From NCBI GenBank assembly GCA_014825775.1, contig MVAQ01000187.1, positions 1-43,031 on the forward strand: 43,031 nt of DNA, read 5' to 3'. The notes beneath the pieces are model-generated. The model was not told the DNA's origin. It searched no databases and was given only the letters and a program-made list of their open reading frames with translations. A program made the position numbers and the translations under genes. Of this stretch, positions 33,298-43,031 are shown piece by piece (the first letter of the stretch is position 1; every line of letters begins with the position of its first letter). Source of the stretch: Krasilnikovozyma curviuscula. Taxonomy: Eukaryota > Basidiomycota > Tremellomycetes > Cystofilobasidiales > Mrakiaceae.

Positions 33298-34081
33298 TTA
33301 TGGTTTGTAGATCAACTCAAGCTGACCACGGATAGCACCAGCGGGGAACTTGGTGGTGTGAACGTCAGCAAAGAAAGCAGCTGGGTTATTTTCAATCTGC
33401 GAGAGCTTGAATCCTGTTCCAGTATCGACTCCGTTGGCCAAGATGCCAGTTGTGAAGGGTCCCTTGAGACAACCGACGGACGTACGACGACCGAATTGAT
33501 CTACTGGGCTAATGATGGTTGGATTTGGGAACGCAATACGAGGCGGGCCTGCTCTTCCAACAGCCGCTTCGTGCTGTACGCTCAGTCAGTAAGGACCTCC
33601 TTCCCTTAAGCCTGGGCTTGTGGTACTCACGATATGGGTGGCAGTGATAGCTGGTGATTGGTAGTCACCGGAAATGAAAGCACTGATAGAGTAACAGATG
33701 AATTCCTCTTTGGTATTTATACCAAAGTTGAAGGTACCGTAAGCTGTAGATGAAAGAAATACGCGATATTAGTCCAAAATTATCGAGAAGCTTCAATAAA
33801 CGACACAACCTCCTGGCTCTCCTGGAACTGCCACCTGAGAGTTATTGATGACTAGGTAATCCTTTCCGTAAGCATTAATAGTGCTGGTAGCGCAAAAAGC
33901 AGTTGTAAGTCAGGCGTGAGCGATTATGACTTTATACAAGGATTGAGAAGATGGTCATGGCTTACGATGTAAATTGGAAGACACCTGCAGCATCAATTAC
34001 ATTGTCGTTTCTGAGGTCCATTGCTGGAGCTGCAAGAGCAAAGTTGAAGAAGAGAGCAGCAGCGATCAAGGAAAACATCAT
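33298..34081 (-). CDS. Secreted CHRD-domain protein
   Basis: Four exons (34081..33966, 33883..33810, 33743..33631, 33573..33298) encode 192 residues. The N-terminus is a clear signal peptide (MMFSLIAAALFFNFALA, cleavage near APA). The C-terminal half has the chordin-type CHRD signature ADVHTTKFPAGAIRGQLEL and, before it, GCLKGPFTTGI and FFADVH. In fungi and bacteria such proteins are small, secreted or cell-wall-associated beta-rich proteins of unknown function. The exon 2 donor is the rare GTTGTG. The start was placed at the first of two adjacent methionines, as this gives the signal peptide directly. Confidence 0.85.
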
Positions 34082-34389
34082 CGTTGACTTGTTTTGTTGA
34101 TCGAATGAAGAGTTGGAAACTTGAAGAGTGACTGTGGGAGTTGAAGCAAACAAGAGAAGAGTGATGACAGTCTTTTATACAGTTCCGGTGCCAAGGTAAA
34201 GGAAGGTGTTGCTCAACCAGAGCACTGGTGAAGCAGCGCAGTGCTTCTTGGAGCAGAGGAATTTGATCGCGGTGTCTCATCTGTCACAAAATGACAAGAC
34301 CACACCAGCTGTCCATTTTCGAAGAGAAATATGACAGTGATCGGACGGCTTGGGAATCATGTTTACATTTTTTTGGGTCATGACGAAGA
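34082..34389. other. Intergenic region upstream of the CHRD gene
   Basis: This 308-bp region should hold the promoter of the secreted-protein gene on the minus strand. I see no other feature in it. Confidence 0.3.
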
Positions 34390-34808
34390 ATGGAGGCGAT
34401 CGCCAAGGGAACCGATGCGGCTCGCAGACGATTTCGAGCCTCGATTACTATTCGGAAAGAACCTTCACAAAAGCTAAACCGTAAGACAAAATAACAACAA
34501 CAGTGACATATCTTGTATTGAGTTTCGTGGCTTACAGTTATGCAGCATTTTGGGAGACTGAAGAAGGTTTACCAACGCCCGCGCTTGTAAACAACACACG
34601 CGAAGTCGTCACTCACCAGCTTGCTCGTGACATGCTGATCTTTGCTGTTCTCTACTTGACTCCTTATTTCTATGACGTCTTGTTTGCCCTCATCGGGCGC
34701 TTCTGGTATCAGACCAATTTACGGAGAGTCAACAGCGCCGACGGTGAATGTGATCTCTGCTGCCTGACGGCGCTGCTTGGCAGCAGCCTTCAACTTGGTG
34801 ACAGGTGA
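34390..34808 (+). CDS. Possible small membrane protein, unresolved gene model
   Basis: The plus-strand frame from about 34503 to 34808 reads as a two-helix membrane protein (TYLVLSFVAYSYAAFW and MLIFAVLYLTPYFYDVLFAL), but it begins with GTG and has a stop just upstream. An ATG at 34390 opens a 30-codon basic segment (GTDAARRRFRASITIRK) that ends at a GTAAG. Joining it to the hydrophobic frame would need a 23-nt intron, which is too short. The alternative 57-nt intron to 34537 gives a different, short basic protein of about 47 residues. A GTGAAT near 34744 could be a further donor. Either a gene with an unseen exon or a chance frame. Confidence 0.3.
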
Positions 34809-35028
34809 AAATTCTCTTTGTATTTTACAGAGACGTACGTACGTATGAGGATGGAAATTAAACGCGAGCTAAGGTCTACCTGCCTTTCGAAAACGGAAGA
34901 ATCCGTCCATCTCTACTGCTTCTATTTTGCGTCTGGCGCCAGCGTCCTAAAATGGGCGGCCTGGTACTGCGCTACAGTTTCGTGAGCTGTCGAGATGAAA
35001 CTGACGAGCAATACCGAAATATTATAAA

Positions 35029-35961
35029 ATGGCACCAAAGTAAGCGAATATCTTCTCGTAGTTATTTCCCTATCATCATTCTAATGCAATTCCTTTTTTC
35101 CTCCTGCTCGTTTTCTCAACAGATCAAAACCAGCTGCAGCGTCAGCTTCATCCTCACTCCTCACGCCAATTCATACCCTATCCTCAGCATACTCCAAGAC
35201 CACCCCTAAACTCGTGAAGGTCATCGATGTGTTCCTCTTGTTCTTCGTGCTCAGTGGCATTTTCCAATTTGCGTGGTGTGTGCTGGTGACGAGTTTCCCT
35301 TACAACGCTTTTATCGGAAGGTAAGTACCTAAGTTCCGACTTCATGCTTGAAGCTCGGGCTAGAGAAACTCAGAACGAGTAGGATAAACGGAGGTGTAAG
35401 GTGAAATTGAGGTGCCGGTCAACAGGATCAGGCTCTGAGGACCTACATCTTTGCTGGCAATAGCAGCTCGTTGCTGCTGTCGCACGATCGAGCTCCGCTT
35501 GTAATGAATAGGAAAATCCGATAGCACTGGTTGTGTGTCATTTAGCAGTTGACCAGAGAAGCGACTAATTCAGCACGGGGCTCAATACGGTGTCCTCTCC
35601 TGGGCTGCCTTCCCCCGTGTCACAAGCCAAGCTTCAGAATCCAATGTCTCTCAAAACCAGTAACTCATTCATATTCTTCCCTTTTGATCAGCTTTGCATC
35701 AACTGCTGGCCAGTTCGTTCTCCTCGCTGGTCTGCGATCTCAAATCGCGCCGACCACCACCGTCTCGCCGTCGCCTTCGTTACCGGAGTCCTCAGAGGTT
35801 TCAAAAATTACTCCAAATCGGTCAGTCCTACTCCTTAGTTTGTCAAAGGTATCTCTAACATTGTTTTGATGCTGACTTAACATCGTCATTGCAGCGCGTT
35901 CATGGATTTCGTATTCGCGTCCGTCATTCTGCACTTCTTCGTGTTCAACTACCTGGGCTAG
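35029..35961 (+). CDS. OST2: Oligosaccharyltransferase subunit Ost2/DAD1
   Basis: Four exons (35029..35039, 35123..35320, 35692..35820, 35895..35961) give 134 residues. The protein follows DAD1/Ost2 closely: a Ser/Ala-rich N-terminus, KLVKVIDVFLLFFVLSGI, FQFAWCVLVTSFPYNAFI, FASTAGQFVLLAGLRSQI and the terminal RAFMDFVFASVILHFFVFNYLG, making three transmembrane helices. It is an integral subunit of the ER oligosaccharyltransferase that N-glycosylates nascent proteins and is normally essential. A Ser/Pro insert (TTTVSPSPSLPESSEV) replaces the short loop before the last helix. The first exon is only 11 nt, and intron 2 is unusually long (371 nt, 35321-35691). Confidence 0.93.
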
Positions 35962-36496
35962 ATGGATATGCTACTTCTTAATAAACAAGCCAGTTGTTTT
36001 GAGCTGCTGCAAGTCGCAGCACATGCGGTCGCAAGTACCTGCTCTCATGTTCTCCCCACACGCTCCAGCTAGCGGTAATGCGTTAGCAAAGATGGTCACA
36101 TACAACAGCAATGACGAGTCATTGTCCATCCAAGCTTTCGAAGCGTGTAACCAAAGTGGAGTCGTCAGGAGCAGCAATGGTTGTGTGCCTTTTGAGACAA
36201 GATCCCTGCGGCGCCCACTCCTTGGACCAGGCAGCGACGTCACAACCACCACCTCAATATTCCCACTTGGTTCCTTTGTTTAACCAGAAAAACATATCCA
36301 TTAATGGAGCTCAACGGCTTTCTTCTGACCTTGCAAGGGAGAAGGATTGCGGGTCTAGACCGCCACTCCATCGTCGGGTCCCAACTCGTTCTCCATTGTG
36401 CCCGGTTTTTCCAAGAGAAGAAACATCCCGTACTATGTGACGAAGACTCTTTCCTCTTCCTAACCACCTCCTCGTCTATTCCCTGTCGTGTCCAAG
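35962..36496. other. Intergenic region upstream of the RTA1-like gene
   Basis: This 535-bp region lies between OST2 and the RTA1-like gene, both on the plus strand. Open frames exist on both strands but none shows a domain or plausible splicing. It should contain the OST2 terminator and the RTA1-like promoter and 5' UTR. Confidence 0.35.
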
Positions 36497-38181
36497 ATGT
36501 TGGGAGCTGTTTCTTTGGTTTCGCTGTTGGCTTTCAGTGCTCGAAGCGTGGTAGCAGCTGTATGTGTTTTTCTTGGGTCCATTTGTACCCCTAACGGCTC
36601 CTCCTTCTATTCCTGTTTTGACCTAACACTCTTCCTTTCTACCTCTCAAAGGGTACTGCTTCTTCCAGACCACTGTAAGTCCAAGCTTTCCAATCATGTT
36701 CATTATTTCACTGCGACTCCATACAGGGCGCAGCAATGCTTCCGTGTCTTCGCCATAGCGCTCTAAACTGACCACTGCTTGGTCTACAGGGGAGGGTACA
36801 TTCCAAGAACTGATCTTTCCACCATTGGAATCGTTCTCTGGGGAGTGTTGGGGCTGACTTGCTGGGTCTGTAAGTGCTATTTACTTTCGTCGCTCGTAAT
36901 TGCACTTGCCACTGTTCGCTGACCCTCTGTGACTGCCACCTCAAGTGTGGTTCCGAAATGGAAAGCAGTGAGTGGTCGCCGAAGTCATTACTGCCCTTCT
37001 TAGTTCTCTGATCGTTCATTCCGTCTTAGAAAATGGATTTTGGTCTTGCCAATCAGCCTGATCTGCATGAGCATTGGTTTTATCATTAGGATCATCTCGC
37101 ACAAGCATTATTCTTCGTTGGGAGTTTACATCATTCAGCAACTCTTCATCTTGCTTTCTGTGAGTGCAAATCGTCAAGTGTGTTCTGATTTGGGCGCTCT
37201 TGTCTAAGTCGCTCGTCTTCCCTAGCCCTGTGGATTCTTGGCTACGGACTACGTGATTCTGAGTCAAGTGGGTCGATCCTTTGGTTCAGAGGTCGATAAG
37301 GCCACTATGATTATTCCCACCACCAGACTGGTCAAGCTATTCGTTTGGAGTGATGTGTCAACCTTCTTGATTGTACGTTCGTTTCGCGCTTCTGAGTCTC
37401 GCCACTCCCGAGAAGCGCGTTCTCTGACCATCTCTTCTGCATCTCGCAGCAAGCGGCCGGAGGAGGACTCAGCGCTGTTGGGCTCAAAGGTGGTTCGTCC
37501 AACAAGAATATCTCTAACGTCGGTACAAAAGTGAGTTCTATCTAACCCTAATCACGGAGGTGCGTCTCATTGCTGATGCTCTGTGCTCTTTCCAGATTGC
37601 TCTTACTGGCCTCTGCCTTCAGTTGGTCTCATTTGTTGCATTCACCGTTATTCTATTGAGCTTTGCGTACAGATTGTGAGTGCCCTCGTGGTTGGAGTCG
37701 ATCTACCAAATCTTTGAGCTTACAGCTTATCTGTTCTGCCATTTCGTCATCTTTTAGGAGGAGGAACTTCCCTGACATCTGGGAAAACTCTTCTGACAAC
37801 AATGGATGGTCTCCGCTGGCTTTCTGGAGAACACATGAAGTCAGATCCTGGAAGACTCTACTCTACGCTCTGTTGTTTACCACTGTCGGTGTTATCGTGA
37901 GTTTTAGTGCTTCTTCGCTGTTCTATCTCAATTCTAACAATCACCTGCGTTAGATTCGAGGTGCTTACAGAATCGTAGAATACGCTGAAGGCTATAGCGG
38001 CTACCTGCCAACGCACGAATCCTACTTTTACCTGCTTGATTCGCTGCCTCTCTTCATCTCAATGATGGTCTACATCTTCGTATTCCCAACGAGGTTCCAC
38101 CAACCAGCGGTTCATGCTGCGCCTCTAGTCGGAACTCCGTTGAGTGACCTCCCAAAGGAAGAGGTCGAGTTGAGCGCGTAG
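36497..38181 (+). CDS. RTA1-like seven-transmembrane protein
   Basis: Ten exons (36497..36559, 36651..36673, 36790..36869, 36946..36967, 37030..37159, 37226..37372, 37450..37530, 37596..37675, 37758..37896, 37954..38181) sum to 330 residues. A signal-like hydrophobic N-terminus (MLGAVSLVSLLAFSA) is followed by GGYIPRTDLSTIGIVLWG and about seven membrane segments. RTA1-family marks are LATDYVILSQVGRS, DVSTFLIQAAGGGLSA, the IRGAYRIVEYAEGYSG block after helix 6 and ESYFYLLDSLPLF near the end. Yeast relatives (Rta1, Rsb1, Rtm1, Pug1) are linked to lipid export, sterol or toxic-compound resistance. The substrate here is unknown. Several exons are tiny (22-23 nt). The 116-nt intron at 36674-36789 contains a second acceptor-like site at about 36725. 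Confidence 0.87.
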
Positions 38182-38684
38182 ATTATTCACGGAACAAGAA
38201 AAGGGGTTGCACCTCAGCAGTCTTTCTAATGTATTAGTGATTGTAGAGAGCAGAATAGGTTCCATCGGGTTGCTCTGCGACAATAGCTGCGGTGCGACCA
38301 ATGGTGTTGAAATGGGCGATTTTGATCTCTTTGTTTTGATTTAATGTATGTTCGTGTTCATTTGTTGGACTGATCCCGCATTATCAGCAAAATTGTCCAC
38401 CTGGAAGTTCTTCTTCCGGATTACACATCATCAGTTGCTTAGCTGGCCCCTTTGAAGCAACAAAGCAGAACTAAGGTTGAGATGACTTTGCGTCTGGTGC
38501 CATGCCCTTCCATTTTGGGCCAACCTCGCAGGTCGCAGCGATGCACGGCTGGAAAAGCTGACCCACTTCTCCGCCCAACAACCAGGTTTCTTTCTTGCGA
38601 CATCCAGGAACCAGCTCCTCTATTTATTTCTACGGGACAAGAAGTCAACTTAGTGCATGATAACATCTGAATCGGTGGTTCACA
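38182..38684. other. Intergenic region upstream of NOT3
   Basis: This 503-bp region lies between the RTA1-like gene and NOT3 (both plus strand). No exon or RNA gene is supported. Confidence 0.35.
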
Positions 38685-41403
38685 ATGGCTCAGAGGAAGT
38701 TACAATGTACGGTCCCTTCTTAGTCTCAGTTGTGTTCAATCTCCTGGCACTCCCAACTGATCAGGTGTATCGATTGCTGCCTTTTCTCTACTGTAATGTG
38801 TCACTAGCTGAGATCGACAAGACGCTGAAGAAGGTGCAGGAAGGCGTAGAGCTTTTTGAGTCGATATTCGACAAAATGCAGGCGTCGACGAACAGCACTC
38901 AGAAGGACAAGTGTGAGACTGATTTGAAGACGCAGATCAAGAAACTGCAGAGAATGAGAGATCAGATCAAAGGTTGGCTGTCGGGTAATGAGATCAAGGA
39001 CAAGACGGCGCTGCTGGAGAATAGAAAATTGATTGAGACGGTGAGTAAAAAGAGCTTCTTGCCTTGCTTTTGAATCGAAAGGGTGTGGCCCAGGTTCTCC
39101 CTGAGTGCTCTCGTTGATGCAACAGAGTCGATAGTGACCTCGTCTGTAGAGGGTGGAAGTCCCCTGTGGTTGCCTAGACTGGTTAAAACTGGGAGGAGGG
39201 GCTGGACGTCCAATCGTGATGGTTCTGACACATATCTCCCGTCTCCTTAGCAAATGGAACGATTCAAAGCTCTGGAAAAGGAGATGAAAACGAAAGCTTT
39301 CTCAAAAGAGGGACTGATAGCACAGCAGAAACTCGATCCGGCAGAGAAACTGAAGCTCGAAACCTCAAACTGGTTGTCGAACTGTGTGGATGAACTATCA
39401 CTTCAAGTGGAGAAGGCCGAGGCAGAAATGGAAGTCATTGCATCTCAGGGTGGGAAGAAGACCAAAGGGAAGTCTGGAGGTGCAAGCGACAGAGTTGCTG
39501 AGCTGGAAAACCAGAACGAGAGGCGAAAGTGGCACATCGGAAGAATCGAGCTGGTTCTCAGGATGTTGGAGAACAATTCTATCTCGACAGAAAAGGTTAT
39601 TCCTCTGAAGGATGACATCAACTACTTCGTGGAATCGAATACGGTTCGTCTCAGCTTTTTGCGTTATGCCCTCTCGAGGTGAACTAACGCGTGGTTTGTC
39701 TGAAAAAAGGAGGAAGACTATGAGGAGGATGAAGGAATCTATGACGAGCTGAATCTTCAAGAAGAGGAAGATAACTTCGGGCTGGGCGATAGAGACGATA
39801 TTCTTTCGTCGCACGACGATTCGATATCAATTCCAGAGGAACCGCCAAAGACGCCCGCTAAATCCGTACCGAAACCTCCACTCCCAAGCCCAAAGTCCAC
39901 AAGTATTCCACCGTTAACAGCAGCCCCTGCGGCGAAAGTTGCTCCAGCCCCAGCGCCTGCGCCCCCTCCAGCACCTACGCCCGTAGTGAAGCCGGCAATG
40001 CCAGCAATTCGTTACGCTGCAGCTGCAGCAGCAGCAGTTGCACCTGCACCAGCCGCTCCTCCAGCTCCAACGCCCGCTGCTGCTCCATTGAGGTCATCCT
40101 CAACTTCCGTGCCTGCCGCACCAACTCAGGCGTCTCAGCCTCAGCAACACACACCTCCTCCAGAACCCACACCGCCTGCAACGGAACCTCTTGTTACCAG
40201 CCCTGTACCTGTTTCAAGTAATACTGCTTCAACGAATGAAGAGCAGCTTCAGGCTGCTCAGAGAGATGCAATGCGTGAAGCTCAGGCAAATATTGCTCTT
40301 CAACAACAGCAGCAATTGCAACAGCAACAGGCTGCTTTCCAACAACAACAACAACAACAGCAGCAGCAGCAACAAACTGTAAGTTTACTTTTTTTGCCCC
40401 TTTTACGTATTTATTTTCTAATATCCGCCATCCATCATCAACTACGACTAGTCTCAAAGCTCCAACTCCAACGGCGCTTCGTTACCTGGCTCATTACAAC
40501 CATCGCATCAACAGCCTCTATCACAGCAGCAGCTGCCCCAGCAGCTTCAACAGCATTACCCGTCTACCAATGGTGAACAATTCAATGCCGCTCCTTCCGT
40601 CATCGGCCAGCAACGTAATATCCCCTCACAGCAGCAGCTACAGGTCAAACCAACTGCTACAAGCTTGCCCAAACCTTTGGCTGATTTGGCGAGCAGTTTT
40701 GATACTGCTAAACAGAGGGCTAGTGCTAGACAGCAAGCTGCTGCAGGTGGTGCTAACGGTGTCGCCGTTGATCAGTTGCATGCTAGTTTGGATGCCAGTT
40801 ATCAACAGATGCCTTTGGTTCAGGATGCTGAAAAGTGAGTTTTCCAAGCGGAATTTCTTTCTTTCCTTACCTGATCTGTTCACTGACGTGTCGCTTTCTC
40901 AGGCCCAAGTATTATACACCCAAGAACCCACACCAGACTCCTCCGCATTACCCTCAGGAACCTCTTCAGTCCCTGATGGACAAGGATATATTTGCCAAAT
41001 TCGATGTGGATACTCTCTTCTACATCTTCTACCACCACGCAAATACTTATGAGCAGTACGTTTTAGTCTCCTTTTCTTCTACCGAGAAAGCTATGCTTAC
41101 TGCGCTTCGTGTTTGGCGAATAGATGGCTGGCAGCTAAAGAACTCAAAAAGCAGTCATGGAGATTCCACAAACAGTACCTGACTTGGTTCCAGAGATTGA
41201 GTCAGCCTCAAGCCATCACCGATGAGTACGAACAAGGAATGTATATCTACTTTGATTGGGAAACCAGTTGGTGTCAAGTAAGCGTCTCTCATTTCGCATC
41301 AATTAACAGCACATTCATTAACTAGTCCCTTTTCGTCTCATCTCAAAAGCGAAAGAAGGCGGATTTCAGATTCGAGTACCGTTATCTTGAAGACGAGCGA
41401 TAA
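38685..41403 (+). CDS. NOT3: CCR4-NOT complex subunit Not3/Not5
   Basis: Eight exons (38685..38706, 38808..39040, 39251..39643, 39710..40378, 40452..40834, 40903..41055, 41124..41277, 41350..41403) encode 686 residues. The N-terminus MAQRKLQ then [20 protein letters not shown] is the conserved Not3/Not5 coiled coil, continuing through [22 protein letters not shown] to FVESN. The middle is low complexity: an Ala/Pro block and a long glutamine tract. The C-terminus is the NOT box: [58 protein letters not shown] and the final [12 protein letters not shown]. The product is a scaffold for mRNA deadenylation, decay and transcription control, in cytoplasm and nucleus. The 22-nt first exon was chosen because its peptide is family-conserved. 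The in-frame read-through into the 101-nt intron is not. Confidence 0.95.
39920..40380 (+). repeat. Ala/Pro and polyglutamine coding repeats in NOT3
   Basis: From about 39925 to 40160 the sequence encodes interrupted Ala/Pro runs ([16 protein letters not shown]). From about 40298 to 40376, CAA and CAG codons encode an almost pure glutamine tract broken by a few Leu, Ala and Phe residues. Both are likely variable in length between strains. Confidence 0.8.
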
Positions 41404-41733
41404 ACATATCATCAAATTGCATTGTTGGTTGGTGGTGATCAAATAGTTTTTTTTTTCCTTTCCTGTGTTTTTGTTATAGTATTTGCGTTTCCCTTTCCAA
41501 GACGAGAGCGAAGCTTCTGTAGTGGCTGACCACCATGGATTTCGCAGCACAAACGACAGCAAAAAAAAAAACAAAGGGTTTCCTTAAAGGTACACCTGTG
41601 CACATGCAGTACGGGTACATATTCACAATATCAAATGGTACGGGATAAGAGACTAAGAGTACAAAAAAGGGCGTTACACGATATCGAGAGAAAGTCAGTT
41701 CTTCGTCCAAAAAAAAAAGGATCTTTCATCCCT
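41404..41733. other. Convergent intergenic region with homopolymer tracts
   Basis: This 330-bp region lies between the stops of NOT3 (plus) and the membrane-protein gene (minus). It carries a run of about ten T near 41448, A runs near 41561 and 41709, and little else. It probably holds the 3' ends of both transcripts. Confidence 0.4.
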
Positions 41734-43031
41734 CTAGAACCAGTTATCACCCCCTTCACGATCTCTCTGTTCTCTATCCATCATCTCTCTTTGCGCTCTC
41801 TCTTCTTCGTCCCAGTCAATACCCTCTCCACGTTCCAGAACTCGTCGCCAGTAGCTCTCCTCCATTGCGCCAAGACCCAGAGGAATGCCCTAAGGAAATA
41901 AGATGTTACATAAGTTTTCAGGAACCGCAACAAAGCAATAATTCTGCAACTCACCTCTGCTGCCGAAGTTCTCGTTGCACCACTCGAATCTGTCGGCTGA
42001 CGCAAAGTCTCTGCGATCGCCCTCATATGAGCTTCACGCTTCTTGATGGCCGACAGCCTATGAGCTTCTAAAGCTGGGACCATCATCAAGAAGTACAGAC
42101 CAAGAAAAGTCTTGGCTCTGTGGATCATTCGACCGGTGAACCTGCGACTGGTGTATGGTGGTGGAGTTGGATGTAGAGGATCGAGACCAAGGGCTATGTT
42201 TTCATCTTTGATGTTGAAAAGTGATAACGCATGAAGTGGGGTTGCTGAGACGAGCGGTGGAAGAGCTGGTCTAGGACGCGGTGTCGGTGGGGTTGGATTG
42301 GCGGCTGCACCTTGAATACCTTGATTGCCACCTCCTGGAGTGACGGGAATGTCATCTCTTCCAGCATGAAGACCATCTGCCGCTCCTGTAACACCAACAG
42401 CTTGTTGAGGCTCCATTCTGGGAGGTTCGACTCGCCCACCTTCCGCCGCTGCAGGTACGATTCCTCTGCGCGCACCGGGAGCGCCAGCTCTTTGAAGCTC
42501 TCGAAAGAGTTCAAAAGTCCACCAGGAAGCTAATCCAACTGCCCAGGCAGCAGTTTCCCAGACACCTTCTTCTCGAGTAAAGATGTACCAGACAGCTGCG
42601 TACTTGACAGCGTTCAGGACGAACGTAGGGATGATTCTCAGGAGGTTGGCATTGGCGACGACGGGTTGAGCTGGATCATTGACTTGAGCGAGTATTTGCT
42701 GCTGCTGCTGTTGTTGTGACACTATTGCATCGTTAGATTGTGTAGTCGTTGGCATGGGGGATAAGGACGAGATTTGGGGCAAGAGTAGGGTCAGGCGAGC
42801 TTGAACAAGTGAGAGGGTGAAGTATGTGTGAAGGGCAAGAACCTGCTCCTTCGAGAGATGTGATAGTGGTGGGATAGACAATCTGTATGGTAGCCCTCTA
42901 TTTGACCGCCCAAACGGCGAAATCGCCCAGTCATCCCTGAAGTCAGAAGGAGCGATTTTGGGTGTGTCGCTGAATCGAGACGTTTAACTCACGCTATTTC
43001 TACACCCCAATCCCCTCCCAGAGCCCCAACC
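41734..43031 (-). CDS. Membrane protein, 5' end beyond the window (possible HERP/Usa1-like)
   Basis: Three exons are visible (43031..42993 partial, 42936..41955, 41889..41734), about 391 residues in one frame. There is no ATG: the frame starts with a non-methionine codon and continues upstream, joining an edge exon (GGDWGVEIA) to ADDWAISPFGRSNRGLPYR through a clean GTGAGT...TTCAG intron. So the true start is outside the window. Features: a helical segment (KEQVLALHTYFTLSL), a glutamine run, two hydrophobic regions (IPTFVLNAVKYAAVWYI and AAWAVGLASWWTFELF), a long Pro/Gly-rich loop, another hydrophobic segment (FLGLYFLMMVPALEAHRLSA) and a charged C-terminal tail ending DNWF. The arrangement could fit HERP/Usa1-type ERAD scaffolds, whose ubiquitin-like domain would lie in the missing part, but this is a guess. 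Confidence 0.65.

Noticed and set aside
38657..39073. NOT3 start by read-through from upstream of the first intron
   Set aside because: The spliced start MAQRKLQ matches the conserved Not3/Not5 N-terminus. The read-through peptide does not.
41440..41720. A and T homopolymers as signs of a retroposed element
   Set aside because: There are no target-site duplications or element coding sequence. Simple 3'-end or intergenic tracts explain them.
1..43031. CRISPR arrays, insertion sequences, retrotransposons, secondary-metabolite cluster
   Set aside because: No repeat-spacer pattern, inverted repeats, transposase, reverse transcriptase, NRPS, PKS or terpene synthase sequence was seen. The single FAD monooxygenase is flanked by housekeeping genes.

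Overview
This window is nuclear DNA of a basidiomycete fungus, most likely a tremellomycete (Cryptococcus/Kwoniella/Tremella type). Nearly every gene is split by many short GT-AG introns, mostly 50-90 nt, with CTGAC/CTAAC-like branch sites. Genes lie on both strands with 150-600 bp between them, there are no operons or ribosome binding sites, and every recognisable product is a conserved eukaryotic or fungal protein. I saw no rRNA, convincing tRNA, transposon, viral insertion or CRISPR array. Gene models below were built by hand-splicing exons so that reading frame and family motifs continue. Except where stated, exon lengths and phases add up to whole codons.

Layout. 0.4-4.2 kb: a small tail-anchored-like protein (-), an ALKBH7-like dioxygenase (+), a CUE1-type ER ubiquitin factor (-) and an unknown 104-residue protein (+). 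4.3-7.3 kb: Elongator subunit ELP2 (+). 7.3-11.7 kb: a membrane-anchored aldehyde dehydrogenase of the MSC7 type and an SSU1-type sulfite exporter, both (-). 12.4-19.4 kb: an approximately 1181-residue protein with a telobox/Myb-like C-terminal module (+), a disordered acidic protein (-) and an uncertain small gene (-). 19.6-28 kb: an FAD monooxygenase (+), ribosome-biogenesis factor URB2 (-) and a RING protein with SUMO-interaction-like motifs (-). 28.5-32.7 kb: a phosphopantothenoylcysteine decarboxylase-like protein (+) and nucleoporin NUP85 (+). 33.3-38.2 kb: a secreted CHRD-domain protein (-), an uncertain small membrane ORF (+), oligosaccharyltransferase subunit OST2/DAD1 (+) and an RTA1-like seven-helix protein (+). 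38.7-43 kb: CCR4-NOT subunit NOT3/NOT5 (+) and a membrane protein whose 5' end lies beyond the right edge (-).

The genes do not form one pathway. Most are housekeeping: tRNA modification, ribosome assembly, nuclear pore, mRNA decay, N-glycosylation, ERAD and CoA synthesis. The points most worth a second look are the CoA-pathway decarboxylase homologue, which has threonine where the family has its catalytic histidine; a candidate telomere-type protein at 12.4-16.5 kb; a RING protein ending in a textbook SUMO-interaction motif; and a long C-terminal extension on the ALKBH7 homologue.
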